Below, in pieces: positions 1 to 8,117 of a stretch of DNA of 64,000 nt. Origin of the DNA: Peribacillus asahii (GTDB taxonomy: Bacteria > Bacillota > Bacilli > Bacillales > DSM-1321); the NCBI RefSeq assembly GCF_004006295.1, contig NZ_CP026095.1:4183501-4247500 (forward strand). The letters are read 5' to 3'. Both the position numbers and the translations under genes were made by a program. Each line of letters begins with the position of its first letter. The first letter of the stretch is position 1. A model generated the notes under the pieces. It worked only from the letters and a program-made list of their open reading frames with translations, was not told where the DNA came from and did no database searches.

Positions 1-952
1 TACTGATTGGCTGCAAACAAGACATAGCTGGGGGATTACCAAAGATCAAATCACGTTCAGTCCAGGTGTCGTAAGCTCCATTGGTACAGCGATTCAAGCA
101 TTAACTAAACCGAACGAGCGCATTCTCATTCAATCACCGGTTTACATGCCTTTTTTTGATATGGTTAAACGAAATGGACGAGAAGTTGTCCTAAATGAAC
201 TACAGCTAGTAGATAACCGCTATATGATTGATTTTACAGACTTCGAAGAAAAAATAAAAAACGGTGTAAAGCTTTTTCTATTATGTAGTCCACATAATCC
301 AGGAGGCCGCGTTTGGACAAAAGCTGAACTACAAAAAATGAGTGAACTTTGTCTTCAATATAATGTGACCATTGTGAGCGACGAAATTCATGCTGATCTG
401 ACTCATTCATCCTACCAGCATGTGCCTACCGCTTCACTAAATCCAACCGTTGCAGACAACACCATTACATTTATGGCGCCAAGCAAAACGTTTAATTTAG
501 CTGGTCTGCAAGCTTCCTACATGATTACAAACAATAAAAAGTTACAGCTAGCATTTAAGCGTGTACAGGAAGCGCAAGGATTTCATGGTTTGAACACCTT
601 CGCCTTAACAGCAATGGATGCCGCTTACCACAAAGGTGGACAATGGTTAGATGAGCTGCTAGCCTACATAGAAGCGAATATACAAATAGCCGAATCATTC
701 ATCGCAAATGAAATTCCAACGCTTTCTTGTATGCATCCTGAAGCCTCTTATCTACTTTGGATTGATTGTCGAGGTTTAGGATTACCTGATCAACAAATTC
801 AAGATGCTCTTCTCCAAAAAGGAAAACTTGCCCTCGAACCAGGAAAGAAATATGGACCTGGCGGCGAAGAATTCGTACGTATGAATGTCGGATGCCCGCG
901 CTCCATTTTATTAGACGGATTAAATCGGTTAAAGCTGGCCTTTACTAACTAA
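1..952 (+). CDS. patB: MalY/PatB-type cystathionine beta-lyase (aminotransferase fold), 5' end outside window
   Basis: PLP enzyme of fold type I that cleaves C-S bonds of cystathionine or cysteine. The frame is open from base 2, so the N-terminus lies outside the window. The PLP lysine lies in the motif S-K-T-F-N-L-A-G-L near base 485. The upstream CSPHNPGGRVW and SDEIHADL motifs are typical of the MalY/PatB branch of class I/II aminotransferases. The C-terminus is complete (VRMNVGCPRS). A hairpin terminator follows. In B. subtilis, as I recall, patB is near kinB-kapB, and here too kapB follows within 2.3 kb. The family is clear; the exact substrate is inferred. Confidence 0.88.
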   Translation, partial: TDWLQTRHSWGITKDQITFSPGVVSSIGTAIQALTKPNERILIQSPVYMPFFDMVKRNGREVVLNELQLVDNRYMIDFTDFEEKIKNGVKLFLLCSPHNPGGRVWTKAELQKMSELCLQYNVTIVSDEIHADLTHSSYQHVPTASLNPTVADNTITFMAPSKTFNLAGLQASYMITNNKKLQLAFKRVQEAQGFHGLNTFALTAMDAAYHKGGQWLDELLAYIEANIQIAESFIANEIPTLSCMHPEASYLLWIDCRGLGLPDQQIQDALLQKGKLALEPGKKYGPGGEEFVRMNVGCPRSILLDGLNRLKLAFTN

Positions 953-961
953 AGACAACCT

Positions 962-1022
962 AAAAACCTAAACAACCTGTTTCTCTATTTTTAGAAGAAG
1001 GCAGATTGTTTAGGCTTTTTTA
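962..1022 (+). terminator. Rho-independent terminator of patB
   Basis: Arms CCTAAACAA (967-975) and TTGTTTAGG (1006-1014) are perfectly complementary and are followed by a T-run, just after the patB stop codon. Confidence 0.8.
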
Positions 1023-1116
1023 ACGTAAAATATGTTTCTCTTTTGCTTCTTTCAGCCAATTCGGAAACTCATCTAATAATTGGTCATATAATTGTTCATC
1101 AACCTTTACAAAACCA

Positions 1117-1153
1117 CAAAAAGGACTCCTATCAACATAAGGAGTCCTTTTTG
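1117..1153. terminator. Bidirectional terminator downstream of yteA
   Basis: Arms AAAAAGGACTCC and GGAGTCCTTTTT enclose a 10-base loop. A-rich and T-rich flanks on both sides suggest use in either direction. It lies just beyond the yteA stop codon. Confidence 0.8.
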
Positions 1154-1167
1154 TGAATTACTTCCTA

Positions 1168-1905
1168 TTACTCTACATATGGATCTTTCTCATATCGCGG
1201 CAAATCTCCAAATGGTGTCATCATTCCAGCCTCGTCCAACTCTTCCTCTAATTGCTCATGCTGCGTATTCGGATAAATCATAATATTTTTCCCTGTTATA
1301 TCAACCGCAGCGAAGTTCTCATAGTCTTCCACATAGCCAATATTTTCGTCTGATTCCACATACGTATCTTCATAATCGGCTGGTGGACGAATAAAATCTG
1401 ATGGGCTCTCTGATGTTCCGTAGCTAGCTACTTCCTGCCATGTATCCTCTGCATCGTAGGCGACAGATTCTTTACGATTATCAAAATCAAACTGCCCAAA
1501 AGGCGGCATTAACACCTCTTCCTCAATCGGCCGATTATGCGATGTCTGCTGTGAAGGACTATGTTCCACGCAAAACGTCGTAGTCGGAATGGCTTGTAAA
1601 CGCTCTGTCGGAATGGCTTTTCCACAAACCTCACATGTCCCATAACTCCCACTGTCTATCGCCTTTAAAGCATGATTAATTTCATCTAATTCCTGCCTTG
1701 CATGCTCATATAACGCCATATCCTTCTCTCGCTCATAAAGCTCTGTCGCATCATCTGCTGGATGATTATCATAACTTGATAGCTCTCCTACCGCATCATG
1801 ACCATGACTTCTTAATAAATCAAATTCTTGACGCAATGACGGTTCTACTTCTTGCTTCATTTGCTCCAATTGGTGTTTGAACTCGTTGAGTTGATTCGGT
1901 TGCAT
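1168..1905 (-). CDS. yteA: YteA-like DksA/TraR-type zinc-finger protein
   Basis: About 245 residues. The first part (residues about 1-75) is a helical, acidic coiled-coil-like region with the phrase DNHPADDATELYEREKD. It is followed by a C4-type finger, CEVCGK...TTFCVEH, in which the last ligand position is His instead of the second Cys of a full DksA finger. The rest is an acidic tail. DksA-like proteins bind RNA polymerase through its secondary channel; a role in sporulation-related transcription is only family inference. I chose the ATG at 1905 because GAAAGGGTG lies about 10 bases upstream. The longer frame, which reaches 1956, would include that site. It is alone on the minus strand, with the palindrome 2004-2023 upstream. 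Confidence 0.8.
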   Translation of the reverse strand: MQPNQLNEFKHQLEQMKQEVEPSLRQEFDLLRSHGHDAVGELSSYDNHPADDATELYEREKDMALYEHARQELDEINHALKAIDSGSYGTCEVCGKAIPTERLQAIPTTTFCVEHSPSQQTSHNRPIEEEVLMPPFGQFDFDNRKESVAYDAEDTWQEVASYGTSESPSDFIRPPADYEDTYVESDENIGYVEDYENFAAVDITGKNIMIYPNTQHEQLEEELDEAGMMTPFGDLPRYEKDPYVE

Positions 1906-2003
1906 ACTAAAAAAACACCCTTTCTGAGTCAGTTTCCTTTTAGTATTTGTAACCATACTTTTTTCAACTAAGGTAGTTTCTTCCGCTGTTTAGGAGAAAG
2001 GCG

Positions 2004-2023
2004 TGTGAAACCGCGGTTTCACA
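2004..2023. promoter_or_regulatory. 20-bp perfect palindrome upstream of yteA
   Basis: The sequence TGTGAAACCG/CGGTTTCACA is a perfect inverted repeat with no loop, about 100 bases upstream of the yteA start and downstream of the small gene at 2070-2285. It resembles a LacI/GntR-type operator more than a terminator because no T-run follows. A second inverted repeat (CATGAATG 2022-2029 / CATTCATG 2054-2061) overlaps its edge. The function is unknown. Confidence 0.45.
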
Positions 2024-2069
2024 TGAATGAGCTAAAAATCATATTATCACCAACATTCATGAACATAGC

Positions 2070-2285
2070 CTATGAAAAAGTATCGTTCTTTGCTTTGTTT
2101 TGTTGCTGTGCAATACGCTCTTCAAGTTGCTTTGTTTTCAGCTCTTCTTTTTTGGAATAACGAATAATGAATCGCATTGTAAAAATTGCAGCTAACAAAA
2201 AGATCGCACAAGAAATCGCGGCTGGGATATACTCTGATTTATCATCTGGAAAGTAAAGAAACAAACCAATTACTACGTGCTTCAT
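2070..2285 (-). CDS. Small single-pass membrane protein, unknown function
   Basis: About 71 residues: a short N-terminal hydrophobic stretch, then one clear transmembrane segment (IPAAISCAIFLLAAIFTMRFII). After this comes a charged tail rich in Lys, Glu and Gln that may form a short coiled coil in the cytoplasm. The ATG at 2285 is preferred because GAAAGG lies 9 bases upstream; the frame could otherwise start as far as 2336. I do not recognise a family. It sits between yteA and ppiB, both on the same strand, but the ppiB terminator separates it from ppiB. Confidence 0.55.
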   Translation of the reverse strand: MKHVVIGLFLYFPDDKSEYIPAAISCAIFLLAAIFTMRFIIRYSKKEELKTKQLEERIAQQQNKAKNDTFS

Positions 2286-2390
2286 CTTGTTCATCCTTTC
2301 TACGTCCCGAGATATATTCATTATAACAACACCCATAAAATTCCACCATTTTGCACGAATGATGAATTGGCGAGATTTTTAATTTCCACC

Positions 2391-2435
2391 AAAAAGGGCT
2401 GCGCCAAAGCATAAGCTTTGACGCAGCCCTTTTTT
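2391..2435. terminator. Strong terminator downstream of ppiB
   Basis: A long hairpin, AAAAAGGGCTGCG...CGCAGCCCTTTTTT, with an internal extension (AAAGC/GCTTT) lies directly after the ppiB stop codon. Confidence 0.85.
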
Positions 2436-2439
2436 CAAC

Positions 2440-3030
2440 TTATAAAATTGTAATTTTTTTAATCACAACATCTTCTGCCGGTTTGTCACCATATGTTGTT
2501 TCCACATTTGTGATAGCATCTACGACATCCATGCCTTCAATAACTTGTCCAAAAACAGTATGTTTGTGGTCTAACCATGGTGTACCGCCTTGTTCCATGT
2601 ATGCTTTAATCATTTCTTCTGGGTACCCAGCTTGCTTCATTTGCTCTCCCATACGTACATCTACATGCGGAGCTTGTACAATAAAGAATTGGCTTCCGTT
2701 TGTACCAGGGCCTGCATTTGCCATAGAAAGCGCACCGCGAATATTGAATGCATTCATAGCGAATTCATCTTCAAAAGGAGCACCCCAAATACTTTCTCCA
2801 CCCATACCAGTACCAGTTGGATCCCCACCTTGAATCATAAAATCTTTAATAACACGGTGGAAAATAATCCCTTCATAGTAGCCGTTCTCAGCATGCGTTA
2901 AGAAGTTTTCAACTGCTTTTGGAGCTACTTCCGGGAACAATTTAATTTTGATATCCCCAAGTGTTGTTTGCATCAACACTGCTTTTTCATTTGCTTGCAC
3001 TTCTGTTGTTAATTGTGGAAAATTCGTCAT
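2440..3030 (-). CDS. ppiB: Cyclophilin-type peptidyl-prolyl cis-trans isomerase B
   Basis: Cytoplasmic PPIase of 196 residues that catalyses X-Pro bond isomerisation during folding. Cyclophilin signatures are all visible: [14 protein letters not shown] (catalytic Arg and Gln), [15 protein letters not shown] and [14 protein letters not shown]. The family core of about 145 residues is extended by a short N-terminal lead ([15 protein letters not shown]) and by an insert containing [18 protein letters not shown], as in the longer Bacillus-type PpiB. It is a single gene with its own terminator downstream. The start at 3030 leaves no better downstream choice. Confidence 0.93.
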   Translation of the reverse strand: MTNFPQLTTEVQANEKAVLMQTTLGDIKIKLFPEVAPKAVENFLTHAENGYYEGIIFHRVIKDFMIQGGDPTGTGMGGESIWGAPFEDEFAMNAFNIRGALSMANAGPGTNGSQFFIVQAPHVDVRMGEQMKQAGYPEEMIKAYMEQGGTPWLDHKHTVFGQVIEGMDVVDAITNVETTYGDKPAEDVVIKKITIL

Positions 3031-3219
3031 CCCTTATTCCCTACTTTCAATAATAGTATTAAAAAATATTATCCATTTTAACCTTCATTTGTACACTTTA
3101 CACGATTTTTCTAAAAAAAGCATCTGAAAAGAAGTGCGAAACGTCCCATTCAATCTGATGTTAAAAATGCTCTAATTCAAGTATGATAAAAGGAGTAGAA
3201 ACAGAAAGGTGGAAAGCGT

Positions 3220-3606
3220 ATGCCAGTAGTTGAAGTAAAAATTGGAGAAATTGTAACAGCCATTAATAAAACAGGAAAATATATCGGAGAGGTCACTGAA
3301 GATCGCGAAAGTGCCTATCTAGTCCGCATTTTAGCTGTTTTAAAACATCCGATGCAAGGGGATCTGCACAATCCAAGACAAACAGAAGTGACCATGTTCC
3401 ATCAACGTCGTGCTCTTGCTTATCGAGAACAAACGAATGTCCCTAAAAACATGGTCAAGCCATATGAAGGGGAAATTCCAGATTACCAAGCCTCATTACG
3501 AGAAGCTGTAACAACGATGAAGGAAGCTCTCACTAAAGAGGAGACAGACTTTAACAAACTTAGCCTACGGCAACTTGAAGAGTTAGAAGCAGATTATTTT
3601 AAATAA
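3220..3606 (+). CDS. kapB: Kinase-associated protein B (sporulation histidine kinase partner)
   Basis: 128-residue soluble protein beginning PVVEVKIGEIVTAINKTGKYIGEV, which matches the KapB family as I recall it. KapB is needed for activity of the sporulation sensor kinase KinB. The start ATG has AAAGGTGGAAAG just upstream. In B. subtilis kapB follows kinB; here no kinase is present, and the upstream gene is ppiB in the opposite direction. It converges with kapD across a shared terminator. Confidence 0.82.
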   Translation: MPVVEVKIGEIVTAINKTGKYIGEVTEDRESAYLVRILAVLKHPMQGDLHNPRQTEVTMFHQRRALAYREQTNVPKNMVKPYEGEIPDYQASLREAVTTMKEALTKEETDFNKLSLRQLEELEADYFK

Positions 3607-3611
3607 CGTGA

Positions 3612-3649
3612 TAAAAAGCCAAATCAATAATCGTTGATTTGGCTTTTTA
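3612..3649. terminator. Shared terminator of kapB and kapD
   Basis: Arms AAAAAGCCAAATCAA and TTGATTTGGCTTTTT around a six-base loop, placed between convergent genes, with A/T runs on both sides. Confidence 0.88.
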
Positions 3650-4270
3650 TAACGCTAAATGATTTAATACTTTAGATAGATCAATACGGTCACCAATCGT
3701 TGTTGGCTCATGTTTCTTCATATAACTTTTATCCTTTTCAATCAATTTAAAAATATTATACGTCGTTAAAGCATCATCAAGCGCACGATGATGTTTGCCT
3801 GTCCCTTCTTTTCCGTAAGCCTGTACAGCTTTCCACAAACCAGTTTGGTTTTGATCACCGAAGAACCGTTTGTAATCCATACATAAGTCAACTTGTTTTC
3901 CCTTAAATGGAAACTCTACTCCTGCCTTTTGGCAATTTTGTTTCAACACTTTCATATCCATATTTCCCCACGTAACGACTGTCGTCATTGGATAATCCGC
4001 TTCCATTTTCTTGAACAAATCGACTAGCTCCGTAAAAGGCATGCCGCTTTCAACTTGACTTTGATGAACACTCAAAAATTTCTTGCACCGATTCGTTAAT
4101 GTTTTAAACTTACTTGGAGCAACAAATGAAGAAAACTGCTCTTTGACGGAATCATTTACAACGGATACAAAACCAACTTCAATGATTTCCGGATAAAATC
4201 CAACCGGATTCCCTCTCCCTTCTGGCATCGTAAATTCAAAGTCAATAAAGACATAGTGCTGTTTCTCCAT
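3647..4270 (-). CDS. kapD: KapD-like DEDDh 3'-5' exonuclease
   Basis: 207 residues with the RNase T/DnaQ-type exonuclease motifs in order. Exo I is FIDFEFT (metal-binding Asp and Glu), Exo II is WGNMDMKVL, and Exo III is HHRALDDALTT with the His-x4-Asp of the DEDDh class. KapD is described as an inhibitor of the KinA pathway to sporulation, so a link to kapB is expected. It is convergent with kapB. The start ATG at 4270 has GGGGGGAGAAGT just upstream. Confidence 0.85.
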   Translation of the reverse strand: MEKQHYVFIDFEFTMPEGRGNPVGFYPEIIEVGFVSVVNDSVKEQFSSFVAPSKFKTLTNRCKKFLSVHQSQVESGMPFTELVDLFKKMEADYPMTTVVTWGNMDMKVLKQNCQKAGVEFPFKGKQVDLCMDYKRFFGDQNQTGLWKAVQAYGKEGTGKHHRALDDALTTYNIFKLIEKDKSYMKKHEPTTIGDRIDLSKVLNHLAL

Positions 4271-4470
4271 ACTTCTCCCCCCTTTATCATGATTTTACCA
4301 AATATTATAGCAGAACAATTTAAAACTTTTCAGTTAATTCCTACAATTCGCGAATAATTTCCTGTAAAATTTTTCAACATTTTTTCCCATTTTTCATGTA
4401 TACTTTAGCTATACACGGTAATTTCCACCAAAATACCATATTAAAACTATATTAGTTAGGAAGTTGGACT

Positions 4471-6336
4471 ATGCGCAAGTTTCTTGGCTCTCTCTTTATC
4501 TTTTCCCTTATCCCTCTTGTAACAGGATTAATCTTTTTAGCCTCTCAAGAGTGGAACAAGGCTGAAAGCGTTCAAAAAGTACTCGATGACAATATTTCTA
4601 TCGATACGATTCAGTTAGAAGAAACAAGTTATATGACAGACAACCAAGGCAAGATTATTAGTGAAATATCGTTAGCGAAAAATCGGGTAAATCTAAGTGA
4701 CGAAGAAATTCCAACGTTTTTAAAGGATTTATTTGTCACTATAGAAGATCGACAATTTTATCATCATGAAGGCATTGATGCTGTAGCGATTAGCCGTGCA
4801 GTTCTTGTAAATAGTCAGAGCACCTCCATCGAACAAGGCGCAAGTACAATTACCCAGCAGCTCGCTCGAAATGTGTATTTGACACATGAAAGAACATACG
4901 ACCGAAAAATCACTGAGCTGCTCTACGCCTATCAAATGGAACGATTGTTTTCGAAAGAAGAGATTCTAGACTTGTACATCAATGCAATTTACTTTAACAA
5001 CGGCACATATGGCATTGAAGCCGCTTCTCAATTTTATTTCAATACATCTGCTAAGAAGCTATCAAAGGCCCAATTAGCCTTTTTAGCAGCGATCCCGAAT
5101 AACCCCGAGCGCTATAATCCGCTCAAGCATTTTAAAGCGACGAAAAATCGACAAGAGCGCATTTTACGACAAATGGTTGAAGCAGAGTTTTTATCTGAGA
5201 AACAGTACAAAAAGCTTGTTCAAGAAAAAATCACCTTAAACGTTCGTACAAAAGTGGATAACTATCCAGACTATGTGACGTATGTGCACCATGAACTAAA
5301 GCAATTAGTAGCTGCTAGAGAAGGATTGACAGCAAGGCTTGCGAGCAAGGACCAAACTGTACGTAAACAAGCAGAAAAACAACTACAAACTAAAGTTACA
5401 AAACTATTAAACTCTGGAGTAACTATCCATACAGCTCTTGATCCACACTTGCAAACAACTGCCAAGCAAGCGCTAAATAACGGAATCGCTTACGGTGATA
5501 TTGAAGGAGCTGCCGTCGTTATACAACATAATACGCAGGAGCTTGTCTCTTTGATTGGGGGAAAGAATTATAAAAAAAATTCTTTCAATCGCGCTTATCA
5601 AAGCTACCGTCAACCAGGCTCTGCTATTAAACCATTGCTCGTTTATGCACCGTATATCGAAAAAACGGGGGCCTCTGTATACTCCCAAGTAAGCGGGGCT
5701 AATTATTGTAAAAACGGCTATTGTCCACAAAACTATGGAGGAGCAACCTATGGCATGGTTCCTTTAAAAACAGCATTTGCTCGTTCTTATAATACACCAG
5801 CTGTTCGTCTCCTTGATGCAACAGGCATTGAGACAAGTTTCGAATATCTAGATGCATTTCAATTTGAACAAGTGAGCGAACGAGATCATCTCTTAACAGC
5901 TGCTGTTGGTGGCTTCACCTATGGAATGAGCCCACTCGAACTAACTCGCGCCTTTACATCCTTTTATGACGGCAGCTATCAGCCTGCTCGGGCTATTGTT
6001 AAAGTAACAGACCGCGAAGGTAAAACTCTTTATAAATGGAAAGACAAACAAAAGCAAGTCTGGAGCCCATCAACCGTCGCAAAAATGCGTGAACTATTAC
6101 ATGAAGTAACCGTTAGAGGTACGGCAAAAGCAGCTTATTTTCCAACCGGTTATATCGGCGGCAAAACAGGAACAACAAACGGTGTAAAAGATATATGGTT
6201 TGTTGGTTTAACAGACAGCTATACGACAGGTGTTTGGGTTGGTCGAGATAAACCTTCTAGTATTGAATCGATTTACTACTCCTCACCACATGTTCGTATT
6301 TGGCGTAATATTAGCCAACAAGCAGAAGCAAGATAG
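4471..6336 (+). CDS. pbpD: Class A penicillin-binding protein PbpD (PBP4): glycosyltransferase and transpeptidase
   Basis: 621 residues. An N-terminal membrane anchor (residues 5-24) is followed by a GT51 domain with the catalytic Glu in IEDRQFYHHEG (about residue 92), the GASTITQQLARN motif (about 123-134) and the ERLFSKEEILDLYIN motif. The transpeptidase domain has SxxK as SAIK (384-387), SxN as SYN (439-441) and KTG (565-567). It polymerises and cross-links peptidoglycan at the outer membrane face. No PASTA or other C-terminal extension follows. The length and position after kapD match B. subtilis pbpD, and yufK follows as it does there. Confidence 0.92.
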   Translation: MRKFLGSLFIFSLIPLVTGLIFLASQEWNKAESVQKVLDDNISIDTIQLEETSYMTDNQGKIISEISLAKNRVNLSDEEIPTFLKDLFVTIEDRQFYHHEGIDAVAISRAVLVNSQSTSIEQGASTITQQLARNVYLTHERTYDRKITELLYAYQMERLFSKEEILDLYINAIYFNNGTYGIEAASQFYFNTSAKKLSKAQLAFLAAIPNNPERYNPLKHFKATKNRQERILRQMVEAEFLSEKQYKKLVQEKITLNVRTKVDNYPDYVTYVHHELKQLVAAREGLTARLASKDQTVRKQAEKQLQTKVTKLLNSGVTIHTALDPHLQTTAKQALNNGIAYGDIEGAAVVIQHNTQELVSLIGGKNYKKNSFNRAYQSYRQPGSAIKPLLVYAPYIEKTGASVYSQVSGANYCKNGYCPQNYGGATYGMVPLKTAFARSYNTPAVRLLDATGIETSFEYLDAFQFEQVSERDHLLTAAVGGFTYGMSPLELTRAFTSFYDGSYQPARAIVKVTDREGKTLYKWKDKQKQVWSPSTVAKMRELLHEVTVRGTAKAAYFPTGYIGGKTGTTNGVKDIWFVGLTDSYTTGVWVGRDKPSSIESIYYSSPHVRIWRNISQQAEAR

Positions 6337-6366
6337 CCTGTCCGATTTCGGACAGGCTATCTTTAT
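6331..6366. terminator. Terminator of pbpD overlapping its stop codon
   Basis: Arms AGATAGCCTGTCCGA and TCGGACAGGCTATCT form a long hairpin that begins inside the last codons of pbpD. It lies between convergent pbpD and yufK. Confidence 0.88.
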
Positions 6367-6376
6367 TTGGATTTTT

Positions 6377-6934
6377 TTAAATAGGTAAACTATTAATTAT
6401 GCTGTTATAAAGTTTTAATACAGAGTATGCGACAACCAATAAAAAGATTGACCATATGAAAATATGAAAGAAGATTAAACCAATTAATCCTAACAAACTT
6501 AAGTTTGTTGAAATTTTATACACAAAATAAATGAAAGCGGCGACATTTGTTAAGAGAAAAATGACGAGCAGCCCCATAATTGACTGAGTACTTACTAAAG
6601 ACACTGTAGCACCAACTACATAAATAATCGTCCCCATTCGAATACTCTTTAAGCCCGTTCCATCCGAATCCTTCGAAAAAAGCAGCAAAGACATTTCAAC
6701 CATCGTATCCAAAAGTAGCTTTAATGCCGAAAACAGCATGAAGAAAACAAGAAACATTACAACTAATAAAGCTATTTTAATACCTGTTTCCGAAAAAAAT
6801 TCCAACATTCCTTGATAAAGCCCTAAACTATCAAATAAATCTAACAACTTTATTTCACAATAAAGCCCAAACGATAAACTAAATAATACAACCGTAATAA
6901 ACGGAAAATAACCGAAAAAATATGTATTCTTCAT
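6377..6934 (-). CDS. yufK: YufK-like integral membrane protein (DUF5366)
   Basis: 185 residues, nearly all hydrophobic, with about five predicted membrane segments (residues about 8-25, 50-75, 98-118, 122-142 and 148-172). It starts MKNTYFFGYFPFITVVLFS, which fits the YufK family as I recall it. No catalytic motif is visible and its function is unknown. The ATG at 6934 is chosen because GGAGG lies 8 bases upstream; the TTG at 6940 would be too close to it. It is convergent with pbpD. Confidence 0.7.
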   Translation of the reverse strand: MKNTYFFGYFPFITVVLFSLSFGLYCEIKLLDLFDSLGLYQGMLEFFSETGIKIALLVVMFLVFFMLFSALKLLLDTMVEMSLLLFSKDSDGTGLKSIRMGTIIYVVGATVSLVSTQSIMGLLVIFLLTNVAAFIYFVYKISTNLSLLGLIGLIFFHIFIWSIFLLVVAYSVLKLYNSIINSLPI

Positions 6935-7032
6935 GCCCAATCCTCCAAAAAAACAGTGTGCCTCCCTTCACCAAACACACTGATTTTCATTTATCCACAT
7001 TTTTATCCACGATTAATCCACAATTTAAAAAG

Positions 7033-7419
7033 TCACTGTGACACAACTGCCAATGTACATCGAGAAACACAAATGAGTTTGTCTTGTTCATCGCGAATCT
7101 TTACGTCCCAAACCATTGTTTTGCGGCCGCGGTGAAGAATGGTTCCTTCCGCAATGACCTGCCCTGAACGTTTTCCTCTTATATGATTAGCATTGATTTC
7201 TAGACCGACTACTGCTTCCTTTGTTTGATCCACCAGATAAAAACCCCCAACGCTCGCTACCGTTTCTGCAAGGGCGACAGATGCACCTCCGTGCAATAAT
7301 CCAAACGGCTGCCTTGTTCTTTCATCCACTGGCATTGTCGCAATTACTTTCCCCTCACTTAACTCTTTAATTTCAATCCCTAATGAATTCATTAAAGTTC
7401 CTTCTACATTTCTTTCCAT
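7033..7419 (-). CDS. menI: Hotdog-fold acyl-CoA thioesterase, YuxO/MenI type
   Basis: 128-residue PaaI-type hotdog protein. The core LLHGGASVALAETVASVGG carries the catalytic-region Gly-Gly and the helix Glu of PaaI/MenI thioesterases, and the C-terminus has ILHRGRKTMVWDVKI. In Bacillus, YuxO is credited with hydrolysing 1,4-dihydroxy-2-naphthoyl-CoA for menaquinone. In B. subtilis it follows comA, as I recall; here no comP or comA is adjacent, so the assignment rests on sequence alone. GAGGTG precedes the ATG at good spacing. Another PaaI-like thioesterase is possible. Confidence 0.72.
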   Translation of the reverse strand: MERNVEGTLMNSLGIEIKELSEGKVIATMPVDERTRQPFGLLHGGASVALAETVASVGGFYLVDQTKEAVVGLEINANHIRGKRSGQVIAEGTILHRGRKTMVWDVKIRDEQDKLICVSRCTLAVVSQ

Positions 7420-7500
7420 TTTCTACACCTCATTTTCTTTTTATTTCTTAATTGTACATATAATCCCATAAACTTACAAAATATTAAAAAAGAAAATACA

Positions 7501-7546
7501 AAAAAACTGATGCTGCAGTTCACAAACATCAGCATCAGTTTTCTTA
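7501..7546 (-). terminator. Terminator of the rib-like operon
   Basis: Arms AAAACTGATGCTG (7503-7515) and CAGCATCAGTTTT (7530-7542) lie immediately after the last gene of the four-gene minus-strand operon. Read on the minus strand, a T-run follows. Confidence 0.82.
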
Positions 7547-8107
7547 TTGCGCTAAAATAGCCTTTAATTCCGACCAATCTTTCAATCTCGGAACTTTTAC
7601 CTTTTGATTGTATGGATTGTCTTTTGCATAAACCTTTGTTGGAATCTCTAATAATGTTTCTAGCACTGCTGGCTTATCATCAAAATAGTAATCTAATTGT
7701 AAGTCCAGAATGATTTCTATCTTTTCCTGATCCTTCATTCCACAATAAAAATGGTCCTCTCGAAAAGGAAAGCCATGTTTAATTAACCACTGTTTCGTGC
7801 GTTCACTATGTTCTTTCTTTCTTGCTGTAATATAAAAAATCTCATGCCCCTCACGGTCGAGCTCTTGTAACATATCTAGTGCCCCTTCAAAAATTGGACA
7901 CCCTGAATAATAAATTTCATCCGCTAGACTATTCCACAGCTTGCCGCCCTCTTCTCCAGTCAAACCAAACGCTTTGTGAATCTCCAATGTGTTAATTGTT
8001 TGTAACACATCTAAACTTACATTTTGATTCAATTTCTGATTATATAATTGAAACGCATATCCTCGTAAATCAATAAGCGTATCATCAATATCAAAGCCAA
8101 ATTTCAC
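7544..8107 (-). CDS. HAD-superfamily 5'-nucleotidase-like phosphatase, last gene of the ribA-ribD operon
   Basis: 187 residues. HAD motif I is FGFDIDDTL (nucleophile and acid Asp), motif II is FYITARK, and motif IV is YYFDDKP. The cap region and the ITARK motif resemble the NT5C/YqfW-like nucleotidase group. The start is GTG at 8107 with AGGGGGAT eight bases upstream, and only 10 bases separate it from the monooxygenase gene. Operon context suggests it could remove the 5'-phosphate from the RibD product to give 5-amino-6-ribitylaminouracil; that is inference. A general deoxynucleotidase role is the alternative. Confidence 0.75.
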   Translation of the reverse strand: MKFGFDIDDTLIDLRGYAFQLYNQKLNQNVSLDVLQTINTLEIHKAFGLTGEEGGKLWNSLADEIYYSGCPIFEGALDMLQELDREGHEIFYITARKKEHSERTKQWLIKHGFPFREDHFYCGMKDQEKIEIILDLQLDYYFDDKPAVLETLLEIPTKVYAKDNPYNQKVKVPRLKDWSELKAILAQ

Positions 8108-8117
8108 ACTAATCCCC

